Shown: positions 1 to 7,715, numbered from the stretch's first letter. The stretch: DNA of 18,102 nucleotides from an uncultured Eisenbergiella sp. (GCA_948960675.1 CARDPF010000027.1:1-18102); one strand, 5' to 3'. Notes: generated by a model from the sequence alone, not told the origin. Program-made: numbers and translations.

Positions 1-13
1 GCTCTTCCGATCT
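1..13. other. Illumina adapter remnant at contig end
   Basis: The first 13 bases, GCTCTTCCGATCT, are the 3' end of the standard Illumina TruSeq adapter. They interrupt the rlmD reading frame exactly where the conserved protein sequence stops making sense. This is a sequencing or assembly artefact, not genomic DNA, and the genome begins at about base 14. Confidence 0.93.
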
Positions 14-230
14 GATCCCAGGATGGCTGTATAACCTTTTCCAGTCTCGCGAAAGCATAACCCTTTTTGGGCTTTACAATCCGCGCCTGCACCACATCGC
101 CGATCACTGCATCCTTGACAAAAAGCGTATATCCGGTACCGGACTTTGCCGACGGAGCCAAATGGCCTATTCCCTCCCCGTTTTCCCCCATATCGGTGAT
201 TTCCACCGTATAAATCTCATTCTTCTGCAT
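14..230 (-). CDS. rlmD: 23S rRNA (uracil-5-)-methyltransferase, RlmD/RumA type, N-terminal part only
   Basis: This is a partial gene, cut off by the contig end. About 72 codons remain, starting MQKNEIYTVEITDMGENGEG and running through GYTLFVKDAVIGDVVQARIVK to a KPKKGYAFARL segment. That is the N-terminal TRAM (RNA-binding OB-fold) domain typical of clostridial RlmD-family SAM-dependent rRNA m5U methyltransferases. The catalytic domain and any iron-sulfur cysteines lie beyond the window. The ATG is preceded by AAGGA (ATAAGGAAAG) and begins 6 nt after the yhaM stop, so the two genes are probably co-transcribed. About 10 extra residues precede GYTLF compared with the compact versions I know. The last five residues that can be translated come from the adapter. 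Assignment to RlmD rather than RlmCD or another TRAM methyltransferase rests on this domain and on family habit. Confidence 0.75.
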
Positions 231-236
231 CTTTCC

Positions 237-1181
237 TTATTCCATCCTCGTCATGCGCAGATTCGATTCAAACAGCCGGTTAAATCCCAGCCATCCCGTC
301 TCCGTGGTTCCCTCCAAAATTTCCGTAAAAGTCTCCAGCTTCGCATCCGCGTTATCCGCCAGATTCAACGCCAGCGCCTCCATAATGGCAGGCTTTTTGG
401 GCGAGCCGAACTCATACTCCCCGTGGTGCGCCAAAATGCAATGCTTGAGTTGTGATTCCAGTACCTTCGGAAAGCCCGGAATCCCGCGCACCTTTTCCCC
501 GATCATCTCACTGCCCATAACAATATGTCCCAAAAGCTGTCCGTCGTCCGTATAATCATTCTGCGGAAAAAGGGAAATTTCCTTCGTTTTGCCGATATCA
601 TGGCACATGGCCGCCGCCAGCAAAAGGTCCCGCTTTAACAACGGATATGCCTTGCAATAATAGTCGCACAGCTTTACCACGCCCAACGTATGCTCCAGCA
701 GGCCCCCCATAAATCCATGGTGCACCGTCTTGGCCGCGGAGGATTTTTGGAACGCTTCCATAAAAGTGTCGTCCTCCACAAAAAAAGCCTCCAACAGCTT
801 TTTTAAATACGGGTTTTCCACACTGCCGATATATTGCAAAAGCTCCTGATACATGCCGGAAATGCTTTTTTTACTCACCGGCAGGTAATCGGCCGCGTTG
901 TATTCCCCTTCCCGGCAGCGGCGGACACGCTTGATATTCACCTGCAGGGCTCCCTGAAAGCTGTGAATATCCCCGTACACCTCTATGTAATCCAAAACAT
1001 CAAAATCCTCGATACCCGCATTGTTGGGATCCCAGATCTTGGCATCCACCGTCCCCGTCTTATCCTGCAAAATCACCGTCTCATAGGGTTTTCCGTTTTT
1101 CGTCACTGCCGCCTGCCTGTGTTTGCACAGGTAAATATCCGATACGCGGTCGCCGTCCTTATAATCTTTTAAGTATTTCAT
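237..1181 (-). CDS. yhaM: 3'-5' exoribonuclease YhaM (OB-fold plus HD domain)
   Basis: The 314-residue protein is full length for YhaM, a cytoplasmic 3'-5' exoribonuclease of Firmicutes that trims RNA 3' ends. Residues 1-95 form the OB-fold nucleic-acid-binding domain (VILQDKTGTVDAKIWD near 36-51). Residues 150-290 form the HD phosphohydrolase domain with H155, H164, the CHDIGK motif (H194, D195), AHHGE (H252, H253) and NLADNADA (D276, D279), so all expected metal ligands appear present. The start is fixed by GAGGAG 6-7 nt upstream. The gene follows the PDZ protein gene by about 100 nt and precedes rlmD by 6 nt, which makes a small RNA-processing and RNA-modification group. No unusual features were seen. 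Confidence 0.93.
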   Translation of the reverse strand: MKYLKDYKDGDRVSDIYLCKHRQAAVTKNGKPYETVILQDKTGTVDAKIWDPNNAGIEDFDVLDYIEVYGDIHSFQGALQVNIKRVRRCREGEYNAADYLPVSKKSISGMYQELLQYIGSVENPYLKKLLEAFFVEDDTFMEAFQKSSAAKTVHHGFMGGLLEHTLGVVKLCDYYCKAYPLLKRDLLLAAAMCHDIGKTKEISLFPQNDYTDDGQLLGHIVMGSEMIGEKVRGIPGFPKVLESQLKHCILAHHGEYEFGSPKKPAIMEALALNLADNADAKLETFTEILEGTTETGWLGFNRLFESNLRMTRME

Positions 1182-1198
1182 CCTGACTCCTCGTTTCT

Positions 1199-1235
1199 GC
1201 GCGGTTGTTTTCCTGACCGGCTATAGGAACCGCGC
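1199..1235. other. Stem-loop in the gap between the PDZ protein gene and yhaM
   Basis: An 8-bp GC-rich stem, GCGCGGTT (1199-1206) with AACCGCGC (1228-1235), has a possible inner TCCT/AGGA pairing. It lies just 5' of the yhaM ribosome binding site on the minus strand. No run of U follows on either strand, so I do not call it a terminator. It may be an attenuator, an mRNA-processing or stabilising structure, or chance. Confidence 0.35.
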
Positions 1236-1284
1236 CGCCCCAAGCCTGCAAATTGCACATTTATCGTATCAATCTGTACAAAAT

Positions 1285-2574
1285 CTATCTCCCCAATATC
1301 ACGTCTAAGGGCATTTCCTGATATTCCTCCCCGCCCTGCCGCATGATTTTCACCGTCACGGAAGAATCCGGGGACAACTCCATTATGGCTTCCTGATACT
1401 CTAAAAACGATGCAATATCCGTCGTGCCAAGCTTGACAATCACATCCCCGCTCTGGATCCCCGCCTGCATTGCAGGGGAATCCATGCTGATTCCCGTCAC
1501 AAAAGCCCCTTTCGGCACTCCCAGCTGTTCGCTGACCTCATCCGGGACATCGGTTCCCATCACGCCCATATGGGCAATTTCCTGCCCGTTGGAAAGCTTC
1601 TCGATCTTCTTGCGGATGTCCGTCACACCGTATGCGCGCAGCATTTCCTTGGTGCCGCCCTTTTTACTGCCCGGGCAGATCATTCCCACCACCTGTCCGG
1701 AAAGGGTAATCAATACCCCGCTGCCGTTGTCGGCGCCCGTCATGTCCGTGGTCAAAATCCGCACATTATGATCCTCCAGATTCATCCACGTATCCGCCGA
1801 TGTGACCATTCCGTAAATCACGGATGCAGAGGAACCCAACGGCCTTCCCACCGCAATCACCGGGGAAGCAAGCAGGCTGCTGCCCGAACCGCCCAGCGTC
1901 GCAACCTCTATCCCCTCTTTGGTCGCCTCCGGAATATTTTCAAACGCAACGCTCACAATCGCAATCCCGGTTTCGTCATCCGCCCCTTTTTGCTCCGCTG
2001 CTGCCTGCGTCCCGTCAAAAAACGTAACCTCCACCGAGTCCGCGTCCGTAATCGTGGCCAGTTCCGTCAAAACCAACAGTTCCTTTCCGTTTTCCGCAAC
2101 AATCAGCCCGGACGACAGCCCTTGGTTTTCGTAGGTATTGTCAAACCAATCCTTGTCGGTCTCCACACCCGCCACAGTCACCAGTGATTTCTCCGCCTGC
2201 TGGGTTAACGCATACATAAGACGGTGCAACCGCTGGTAGTCACTCAATTCAATCTCCACCTTTTCCACCACGGTCTGCTGAATGGGGGCCGGAGGCTCCG
2301 TTTCCGTCTCCTCCTCCAAAATCATATCCTCCGGGCGCATCTCCTCATTCACATTTTCTTCCTTTAGTTCCACCTGCTGAGGCTCTTCTTCCGGATACAG
2401 CATATTGGTAAAAACGGGTTCCAGCAATAAAAATGTCAGGCAGGCGATCAGCCCGAAAATCACCGCCATGCTCGCTGTCAGGATGGTACGCCGCAAAAGC
2501 TTTTTCCGGTTCAGGGGCCTCTCCTTCATCCTTTCCTTCATAAATTCTATGTCCTGATTCGGCTTTTCTTCCAT
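1285..2574 (-). CDS. Membrane-anchored HtrA-like PDZ protein with a degenerate, probably inactive protease domain
   Basis: The protein is 429 residues from the ATG at 2574, which has GGAGG 6 nt upstream. An ATG 19 codons further up lies in repeat DNA and has no such site. Layout: basic N-terminus (1-30), one membrane segment (about 31-51), an acidic Glu/Pro-rich linker (about 61-100), a trypsin-like S1C/HtrA fold (about 110-320) and a PDZ domain (about 336-426, with GAFVTGISMDSPAMQAGIQ and GDVIVKLG). Aligned without gaps to the HtrA consensus, the catalytic His position in the TNYHVV block is Ala173 and the Asp of TDLA is Gly203. The Ser of GNSGGP falls on Gly284 in DNGSGVL. The fold landmarks are kept (VTFFDG, GQVVGM). 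I infer an extracytoplasmic binding or scaffold protein derived from HtrA, not an active protease. Automatic annotation would probably say serine protease. Confidence 0.85.
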   Translation of the reverse strand: MEEKPNQDIEFMKERMKERPLNRKKLLRRTILTASMAVIFGLIACLTFLLLEPVFTNMLYPEEEPQQVELKEENVNEEMRPEDMILEEETETEPPAPIQQTVVEKVEIELSDYQRLHRLMYALTQQAEKSLVTVAGVETDKDWFDNTYENQGLSSGLIVAENGKELLVLTELATITDADSVEVTFFDGTQAAAEQKGADDETGIAIVSVAFENIPEATKEGIEVATLGGSGSSLLASPVIAVGRPLGSSASVIYGMVTSADTWMNLEDHNVRILTTDMTGADNGSGVLITLSGQVVGMICPGSKKGGTKEMLRAYGVTDIRKKIEKLSNGQEIAHMGVMGTDVPDEVSEQLGVPKGAFVTGISMDSPAMQAGIQSGDVIVKLGTTDIASFLEYQEAIMELSPDSSVTVKIMRQGGEEYQEMPLDVILGR

Positions 2575-2622
2575 CCCTTCCCTCCGTTTACACATTGTTA
2601 ATAGGTTTTTTGGGCCGCACAT

Positions 2623-2794
2623 CAATGTCATGATGTTGGGGTCAAAAGGGTATTTTTGAAAAATGAGTTATGCACTTTCAACTAAAAATAGCCTTTAAAA
2701 GTCTTGAATGGAATATGTTTTCGGCTCATTTGTTATGCAATTTCACAATAACTATATTCCAAATTGACCTTTTGACCCCAGCATCATGACATTG
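2623..2794. mobile_element. MITE-like element with 27-bp terminal inverted repeats
   Basis: The left arm (2623-2649, CAATGTCATGATG...) and right arm (2768-2794) are reverse complements over 27 bp with one mismatch. They enclose an AT-rich core that stands out from the GC-richer flanks and has no open reading frame. Inside, GTTATGCANTTTCA occurs twice in direct orientation (2667-2680 and 2732-2745, 13 of 14 identical). No target-site duplication is evident. The size (172 bp), long terminal repeats and non-coding core fit a miniature inverted-repeat element or another interspersed palindromic repeat. It lies immediately upstream of the PDZ protein gene. A weak minus-strand promoter can be read inside it (TTGCAT at 2735-2740, CATATT at 2712-2717, 17-nt spacer), so it may drive that gene. 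Confidence 0.6.
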
Positions 2795-2795
2795 G

Positions 2796-2810
2796 CCGTG
2801 AATAGCAACG
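2796..2810 (-). repeat. Short partial copy (d) of the structured intergenic repeat head
   Basis: Read on the minus strand, CGTTGCTATTCACGG matches the first 15 nt of the repeat head (CGTTAC..TTCACGG), and then the sequence switches into the right arm of the MITE-like element. Two small hairpins lie next to it: AACTG/CAGTT (2811-2825) and CAGAC/GTCTG (2826-2837). The stretch looks like a mosaic of repeat pieces. Confidence 0.45.
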
Positions 2811-2847
2811 AACTGTGTAACAGTTCAGACAAGTCTGACCTGTTTGG

Positions 2848-2954
2848 GCATCCGCCCATTAAAATCGCTACGCGATGGGGCGGATGCTTGCCACCACCAC
2901 GTATTCTCACGGAATGCGCAGTAAATGCGCATTCCTGACCCGTGAATCGTAACG
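2848..2954 (-). repeat. Structured intergenic repeat, full copy (a)
   Basis: This is a 107-nt unit read on the minus strand. It has a 51-nt conserved head (2904-2954), which includes the 10-bp hairpin GGAATGCGCA/TGCGCATTCC (2911-2935). A 16-nt linker follows (2888-2903), then a compound hairpin (2848-2887). The hairpin has an outer stem GCATCCGCCC/GGGCGGATGC and an inner stem ATCGC/GCGAT capped by GTA. The same order and spacing recur at 13637-13742. The head is 44 of 51 identical there, and both stems of the tail hairpin are kept with different bases. There is no coding potential. The function is unknown; it may be an RNA structure or a hairpin-ended mobile repeat. Confidence 0.8.
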
Positions 2955-3011
2955 AACTTTTACATAGTATACATCAAAATGAAAAGAAACGCTATCCGTT
3001 TTTTCCACTTT

Positions 3012-3022
3012 ATGATATGATA
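3012..3022 (+). promoter_or_regulatory. Possible -10 region for the mutS2 operon
   Basis: Two overlapping TATGAT hexamers (TATGATATGAT) lie in the AT-rich gap between repeat copies a and b. They are the best -10 candidates upstream of mutS2. No good -35 is visible at 17 nt, so the call is weak. A start here would place repeat copy b inside the mutS2 leader. The leader also has a 6-bp hairpin, TGCCGC/GCGGCA (3129-3143), just before the ribosome binding site. Confidence 0.35.
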
Positions 3023-3033
3023 GTATCAGTACG

Positions 3034-3060
3034 GTTACTATTCACGGGTCAGGAATGCGC
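3034..3060 (+). repeat. Truncated copy (b) of the structured repeat head
   Basis: This copy runs from GTTAC through TTCACGGGTCAGGAATGCGC on the plus strand. It matches the head of copy a over 27 nt with one mismatch and then diverges. It faces copy a in inverted orientation across about 80 nt that contain the presumed mutS2 promoter. Transcripts spanning both could pair. Confidence 0.75.
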
Positions 3061-3160
3061 GTGAACCCGCCCAATCTTTCCACGGCAAGATAAAAAAGAA
3101 ATTACAACAATTTTTTGTAAGAAAAAAGTGCCGCCCCGCGGCATGGAATTGAGGAGAATT

Positions 3161-5539
3161 ATGAACAGTAAAGTTTTGCGTGTACTGGAATTTGATAAAA
3201 TCATACACATGCTGGAGGAAAAAGCATCCTCCGATCCGGGCAGGCAGTTGTGCCGCGACCTTGTCCCCATGACCGATCTTTCCGACATCGAACGGGCGCA
3301 GACCGAAACAGCCGACGCCCTGACCCGCATTTTCCAAAAAGGAAGCATCAGTTTCGGCAGCAACAAGCCGCTGGGTATGAGCCTGCGTTCCTTAGAAATC
3401 GGCAGCACGCTTTCCATGGAAGAACTGCTGCGCATGGCAGGCCTTTTGGAAAATACCGCCCGGGTAAAAAATTACGGGCGCACCGATGAAGGCTCCGCCC
3501 AGGAAGGGGATTCCCTTGCGGAATATTTTAACAGTTTGCAACCCCTTACGCCCCTCTCCTCCGAAATACGCAGATGCATTTTAGAGGACGGCGTAATGGC
3601 AGACGACGCCAGCCCCAATTTAAAGCGGATCCGGCGCAGCATGGTGCTGACCGGGGAAAAAATCCACAATCAGCTAAACAGCATGGTAAACGGCTCTGCC
3701 AGAGCCTATCTGCAGGATGCCGTGGTGACCACGCGCGACGGCCGCTATTGCATCCCCGTCAAATCCGAATACAAAAACCAGGTGCCGGGGATGGTGCATG
3801 ACCAGTCTGCCACCGGTTCCACCTTTTTTATCGAACCGGCTGCCGTGGTCAGCCTAAACAACCAGCTGCGGGAACTTGAGATTGAGGAGCAAAAGGAGAT
3901 CGCCGTTATTTTGGCACAGTTGAGCGTACAGGCTGGGGAGCATTCCGAAGAGATTGCCGAAAACCAGAAACTCATGACCTGTCTGGATTTCATTTTTGCC
4001 AAGGCTTCCCTGGCCATGGATCTAAACGCCACCCGCCCGGTTTTCAACACCGACCATTATGTCCGCATCCGCAAGGGCAGGCATCCCCTTCTGGATAAAA
4101 AGAAGGTGGTTCCCATCGACGTGGAATTGGGTAAAAATTTCGACCTGCTCATTATCACCGGCCCCAACACCGGCGGCAAAACGGTTTGCCTAAAAACCGT
4201 GGGGCTTTTTGCCCTGATGGGACAATCCGGGCTGCATATCCCCGCGCTGGACCGTTCCGAGCTTTCCATTTTCACGGAAGTATTTGCGGACATCGGGGAT
4301 GAACAGAGCATTGAACAAAGCCTGAGCACCTTCTCCTCCCACATGACCAGTATTGTCTCCATTTTGGCAAATGCGGACGCAGACTCCCTTTGTCTCTTCG
4401 ACGAACTGGGCGCGGGCACGGATCCCACCGAAGGTGCCGCCCTGGCAATTGCCATTTTGAATTTCCTGCATGACAGGGGTATCCGTACCATGGCTACCAC
4501 CCACTACAGCGAATTGAAAATATATGCCCTTTCCACCGGTTTTGTGGAAAACGCCTGCTGTGAATTTGACGTGGAAACGCTGCGCCCCACCTACCGTCTG
4601 CTCCTTGGCATCCCTGGCAAAAGCAACGCTTTTGCAATTTCCCAAAAGCTAGGGCTGTCTGGCGAAATCATAGAGGCTGCCAAAGAACAAATCACGGAAC
4701 AGGACATCAATTTTGAGGATGTCATTTCCGATCTGGAAGCCAGCCGTGTTACCATTGAAAAGGAACGTCTGGAGATCGAAGCCTACAAAAAAGAAGTGGA
4801 AGCTTTAAAAAAGCAGCTGCAGGCCAAAAACGACAAAATTGACCAGTCCCGCGACCGCATCCTGCGGGAGGCTAACGAAAAAGCGCGGGATATCCTCAAA
4901 GAGGCCAAAGACGTGGCGGACGAAACCATCCGTGTCTTCCAAAAGGCCGGCCCCGGGGCTTCCATGAAGGATCTGGAAAAAACCCGGGAACAGCTGCGGG
5001 GCAGGATTGATGAAAAGAATGCCAAGCTCTCCGTGGCCAAGAAGGAACCTGCCAAAGCCGCCCTCAAACCCGGGCAGCTCAAAAAAGGCGACGCGGTACG
5101 GGTTCTTTCCATGGGGCTCAAAGGTACCGTCAGCACCCTTCCCGACGCCAAGGGCAACCTTTTCGTGCAATGCGGCATCCTGCGTTCCTCCGTAAACATT
5201 AAGGATCTGGTTAAAATTGACGAGGATTCCTTTACCGGTCCTGCCATGAAGCGCACCGGAAGCGGCAAAATCAAAATCTCCAAATCCCTTTCCGTCTCCC
5301 CCGAAATCAACCTTTTGGGAAAGACAGTGGATGAGGCGCTCTCCCTTTTGGACAAATATTTGGACGACGCCTATCTGGCCCACCTTTCCAACGTCCGCGT
5401 CGTACACGGCAAGGGAACCGGGGCCCTGCGGCAGGCCGTCCACCAACACTTAAAACGGATTAGATACGTCAAATCCTACCGTCTCGGCGAATACGGCGAA
5501 GGCGATGCCGGCGTGACGATTGTCGTATTCAAAGAGTAA
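3161..5539 (+). CDS. mutS2: MutS2 family endonuclease/ATPase
   Basis: The protein has 792 residues, the usual MutS2 length. I chose the ATG at 3161 (MNSKVLRVLEFDKI...) because GAGGAG lies 4 nt upstream and the start matches the family. An ATG 11 codons earlier has no site. Domains: N-terminal helical core and clamp; ABC-type ATPase with Walker A GPNTGGKT (334-341), Walker B LCLFDELGAGTDP (410-422) and a following THYSELK; a long charged coiled coil (about 519-629); a linker; and a C-terminal Smr nuclease domain (about 716-792) with VRVVHGKGTGALRQAV. In Firmicutes, MutS2 acts on branched DNA and on stalled or collided ribosomes rather than in mismatch repair. The usual LDLRG motif at the start of Smr reads INLLG here. 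The response regulator gene follows after 24 nt. Confidence 0.95.
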   Translation: MNSKVLRVLEFDKIIHMLEEKASSDPGRQLCRDLVPMTDLSDIERAQTETADALTRIFQKGSISFGSNKPLGMSLRSLEIGSTLSMEELLRMAGLLENTARVKNYGRTDEGSAQEGDSLAEYFNSLQPLTPLSSEIRRCILEDGVMADDASPNLKRIRRSMVLTGEKIHNQLNSMVNGSARAYLQDAVVTTRDGRYCIPVKSEYKNQVPGMVHDQSATGSTFFIEPAAVVSLNNQLRELEIEEQKEIAVILAQLSVQAGEHSEEIAENQKLMTCLDFIFAKASLAMDLNATRPVFNTDHYVRIRKGRHPLLDKKKVVPIDVELGKNFDLLIITGPNTGGKTVCLKTVGLFALMGQSGLHIPALDRSELSIFTEVFADIGDEQSIEQSLSTFSSHMTSIVSILANADADSLCLFDELGAGTDPTEGAALAIAILNFLHDRGIRTMATTHYSELKIYALSTGFVENACCEFDVETLRPTYRLLLGIPGKSNAFAISQKLGLSGEIIEAAKEQITEQDINFEDVISDLEASRVTIEKERLEIEAYKKEVEALKKQLQAKNDKIDQSRDRILREANEKARDILKEAKDVADETIRVFQKAGPGASMKDLEKTREQLRGRIDEKNAKLSVAKKEPAKAALKPGQLKKGDAVRVLSMGLKGTVSTLPDAKGNLFVQCGILRSSVNIKDLVKIDEDSFTGPAMKRTGSGKIKISKSLSVSPEINLLGKTVDEALSLLDKYLDDAYLAHLSNVRVVHGKGTGALRQAVHQHLKRIRYVKSYRLGEYGEGDAGVTIVVFKE

Positions 5540-5563
5540 CCCCACGACCAAGGAGGGAATCCA

Positions 5564-6262
5564 ATGCCTGGTAAACAAAAAATACTGATTGTGGACGACG
5601 ACGCTAACATTGCGGAATTGATCTCACTCTATCTGACAAAAGAATGCTTTGACACGATGATTGTGGGAGACGGGGAATCCGCCCTGCACGCGGTCAACAC
5701 CTTCTCCCCAAACCTGATTTTACTGGATTTGATGCTCCCGGGCATCGACGGCTATCAGGTATGCCGGGAAGTGCGTGGCCGCTCCAATGTCCCGATTATC
5801 ATGCTTTCCGCAAAAGGGGAAATTTTCGATAAGGTCCTTGGCTTGGAACTGGGCGCCGACGACTACATCGAAAAGCCCTTCGACTCCAAGGAACTGGTCG
5901 CCCGGGTCAAGGCCGTGCTACGCCGTTACAAACCGGCCGCCGCCGCCCCTGCGCCCCCCGCCACGGAATGTGTGGAATATGAGGATCTTACGGTCAATAA
6001 GACCAATTATTCCGTAACCTATAAAGGAAAAACCGTGGAAATGCCGCCAAAGGAGTTGGAACTGCTCTATTTCCTCGCGTCTTCCCCCAACCACGTCTTT
6101 TCCCGGGAGCAGCTTTTGGATCAAATCTGGGGCTATGAATACATCGGCGATACCCGGACCGTGGATGTCCACATCAAAAGGCTCCGCGAAAAAATAAAAG
6201 ACCACGCCAACTGGAAAATTTCCACCATCTGGGGCGTGGGCTACAAATTTGAAGTGCGGTAA
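5564..6262 (+). CDS. OmpR/PhoB family response regulator
   Basis: The 232-residue protein has a receiver domain (about 5-122) with the acidic pocket DDD (11-13), phospho-acceptor D55 in LILLDLMLPG, a Ser/Thr switch residue in MLSAK and K104 in EKPF. An Ala/Pro-rich linker (about 124-135) follows, then a winged-helix DNA-binding domain (about 138-232) with KELELLYFLA, FSREQLLDQIWG, RTVDVHIKRLREK and WGVGYKF. The start has AAGGAGG 7 nt upstream. The gene lies between mutS2 and its kinase, and the kinase ATG is only 31 nt after this stop, so the pair is one two-component system. The target genes and the stimulus cannot be told from sequence. Confidence 0.95.
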   Translation: MPGKQKILIVDDDANIAELISLYLTKECFDTMIVGDGESALHAVNTFSPNLILLDLMLPGIDGYQVCREVRGRSNVPIIMLSAKGEIFDKVLGLELGADDYIEKPFDSKELVARVKAVLRRYKPAAAAPAPPATECVEYEDLTVNKTNYSVTYKGKTVEMPPKELELLYFLASSPNHVFSREQLLDQIWGYEYIGDTRTVDVHIKRLREKIKDHANWKISTIWGVGYKFEVR

Positions 6263-6293
6263 GTTAAAAAACCATATACGGCAGGAGAGTCCT

Positions 6294-7715
6294 ATGCGCA
6301 AAACCCTTTATCTGAAATTTCTGCTGGGGTATCTGATTTTCGGGTGCTTCGGCTTTTTGGTGGTCGCCACCTTCGTATCCAGCATGACGCTGGAGCACCT
6401 AAAGCGGGAACGGGCGGACGCGCTCTATAAGGAAGCCACCCTGATCGCCAACACCTATGCGGCCGACCTGTATGACAACGAGATCTCCCTGGAGACTGTA
6501 AAACCCCAGCTGGATGCCCTAAGCACCTACCTTTCCGCAGAAATCTGGATTATCAATCCCTCCGGGCGCATGATCATGACCACAAACGCCCCGCTGGACG
6601 TGGAACACGAAACGGTCGTGGAAAATTTCGATCCCACTGTGACATCCGGTTCGTTTTATACAGTGGGACACTTTTTCGATTCCTTCTCCGAAGATATGCT
6701 CAGCGTTTTCGCTCCCATTACTTCCAACTACAAGGTGCGCGGATACGTAGTCTTACATGTGGCCATGTCCTCCATCCGCTCCTCCAGCGAGAGCCTTTTA
6801 AATATTTCTTATATTATGCTGGTAATCTTTTTCCTGCTCTCTTTGACCATTCTGATTTTCTTTACGGAAATGGTTTATATCCCTTTGCGCAAAATCACGG
6901 TTGCCACGGAGCAGTATGCCTCCGGCAACCTGCATTATGAGTTTCAGGTGGACAGCGAGGACGAAATCGGCTACCTTGCCGCTTCCCTCTCCTACATGGC
7001 CAGCGAACTTGCCCGGGGGGAGGATAACCAGAAAAAGTTCATCGCCAACGTATCCCATGATTTCCGCTCCCCCCTGACTTCCGTCAAGGGCTATCTGGAG
7101 GCCATGCAGGACGGCACCATCCCCCCAAAACTATACGGCAAATATCTGGATATCCTGCTAAACGAAACCGACCGGCTGATTAAACTGACCAACAGCCTTT
7201 TAACCTTAAACAACCTGAACATGAAAGGTGTGGTATTGGAAAAAACGGTATTTGACATCAACCAAATTATCCGTTCCACGGCAGCTTCCTTCGAGGGCAC
7301 CTGCCGTCCTAAGCACATCGGCCTTGACCTGGTTCTCACAGGAGACCGCATGCCCGTGCTTGCCGATAAAACCAAAATCGAGCAGGTTCTTTACAACCTG
7401 CTCGACAATGCCATCAAGTTTTCCCATGCCGATTCTTCCATCCGGATTGAAACCACCGAAAAGCACGGAAAAATATTCATATCCGTGAAAGACCACGGCA
7501 TCGGAATTCCCAAGGATAGCCTGAAACTCATTTTCGACCGTTTCTACAAAACGGATCTGTCCCGGGGCAAGGATAAAAAAGGCACCGGTCTGGGGCTCTC
7601 CATCACCAAGGAAATTATTCAGGCACACAATGAAAATATCAATGTCATCAGTACCGAAGGGGTAGGAAGCGAATTTATCTTTTCCCTGCCGGTGGCGGAT
7701 GAAGATGCGGAATAA
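6294..7715 (+). CDS. Two-component sensor histidine kinase
   Basis: The protein has 473 residues from the ATG at 6294, which has AGGAG 6 nt upstream. An in-frame ATG 45 nt earlier overlaps the regulator and has no site. Layout: TM1 (about 6-30), an extracytoplasmic sensor region of about 140 residues (Cache/PAS-like by size), TM2 (about 172-193), HAMP (about 193-245), and a HisKA domain with phospho-acceptor H255 in IANVSHDFRSPLTSVKGY. The HATPase_c domain has the N box LYNLLDNAIKFS (N372), G1 DHGIGIP (400-406), F box IFDRFYKTD and G2 GTGLGL (430-435). All catalytic boxes are intact. It is the presumed partner of the regulator encoded just upstream. The stop codon lies within the first bases of the palindrome that follows. 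Confidence 0.95.
   Translation: MRKTLYLKFLLGYLIFGCFGFLVVATFVSSMTLEHLKRERADALYKEATLIANTYAADLYDNEISLETVKPQLDALSTYLSAEIWIINPSGRMIMTTNAPLDVEHETVVENFDPTVTSGSFYTVGHFFDSFSEDMLSVFAPITSNYKVRGYVVLHVAMSSIRSSSESLLNISYIMLVIFFLLSLTILIFFTEMVYIPLRKITVATEQYASGNLHYEFQVDSEDEIGYLAASLSYMASELARGEDNQKKFIANVSHDFRSPLTSVKGYLEAMQDGTIPPKLYGKYLDILLNETDRLIKLTNSLLTLNNLNMKGVVLEKTVFDINQIIRSTAASFEGTCRPKHIGLDLVLTGDRMPVLADKTKIEQVLYNLLDNAIKFSHADSSIRIETTEKHGKIFISVKDHGIGIPKDSLKLIFDRFYKTDLSRGKDKKGTGLGLSITKEIIQAHNENINVISTEGVGSEFIFSLPVADEDAE

Noticed and set aside
2811..2887. CRISPR array or integron attC site in the repeat-rich gap
   Set aside because: The repeats are inverted or singly placed and not regularly spaced direct repeats. 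There are no cas or integrase genes, and the GTTAC core does not fit the full attC core pattern.
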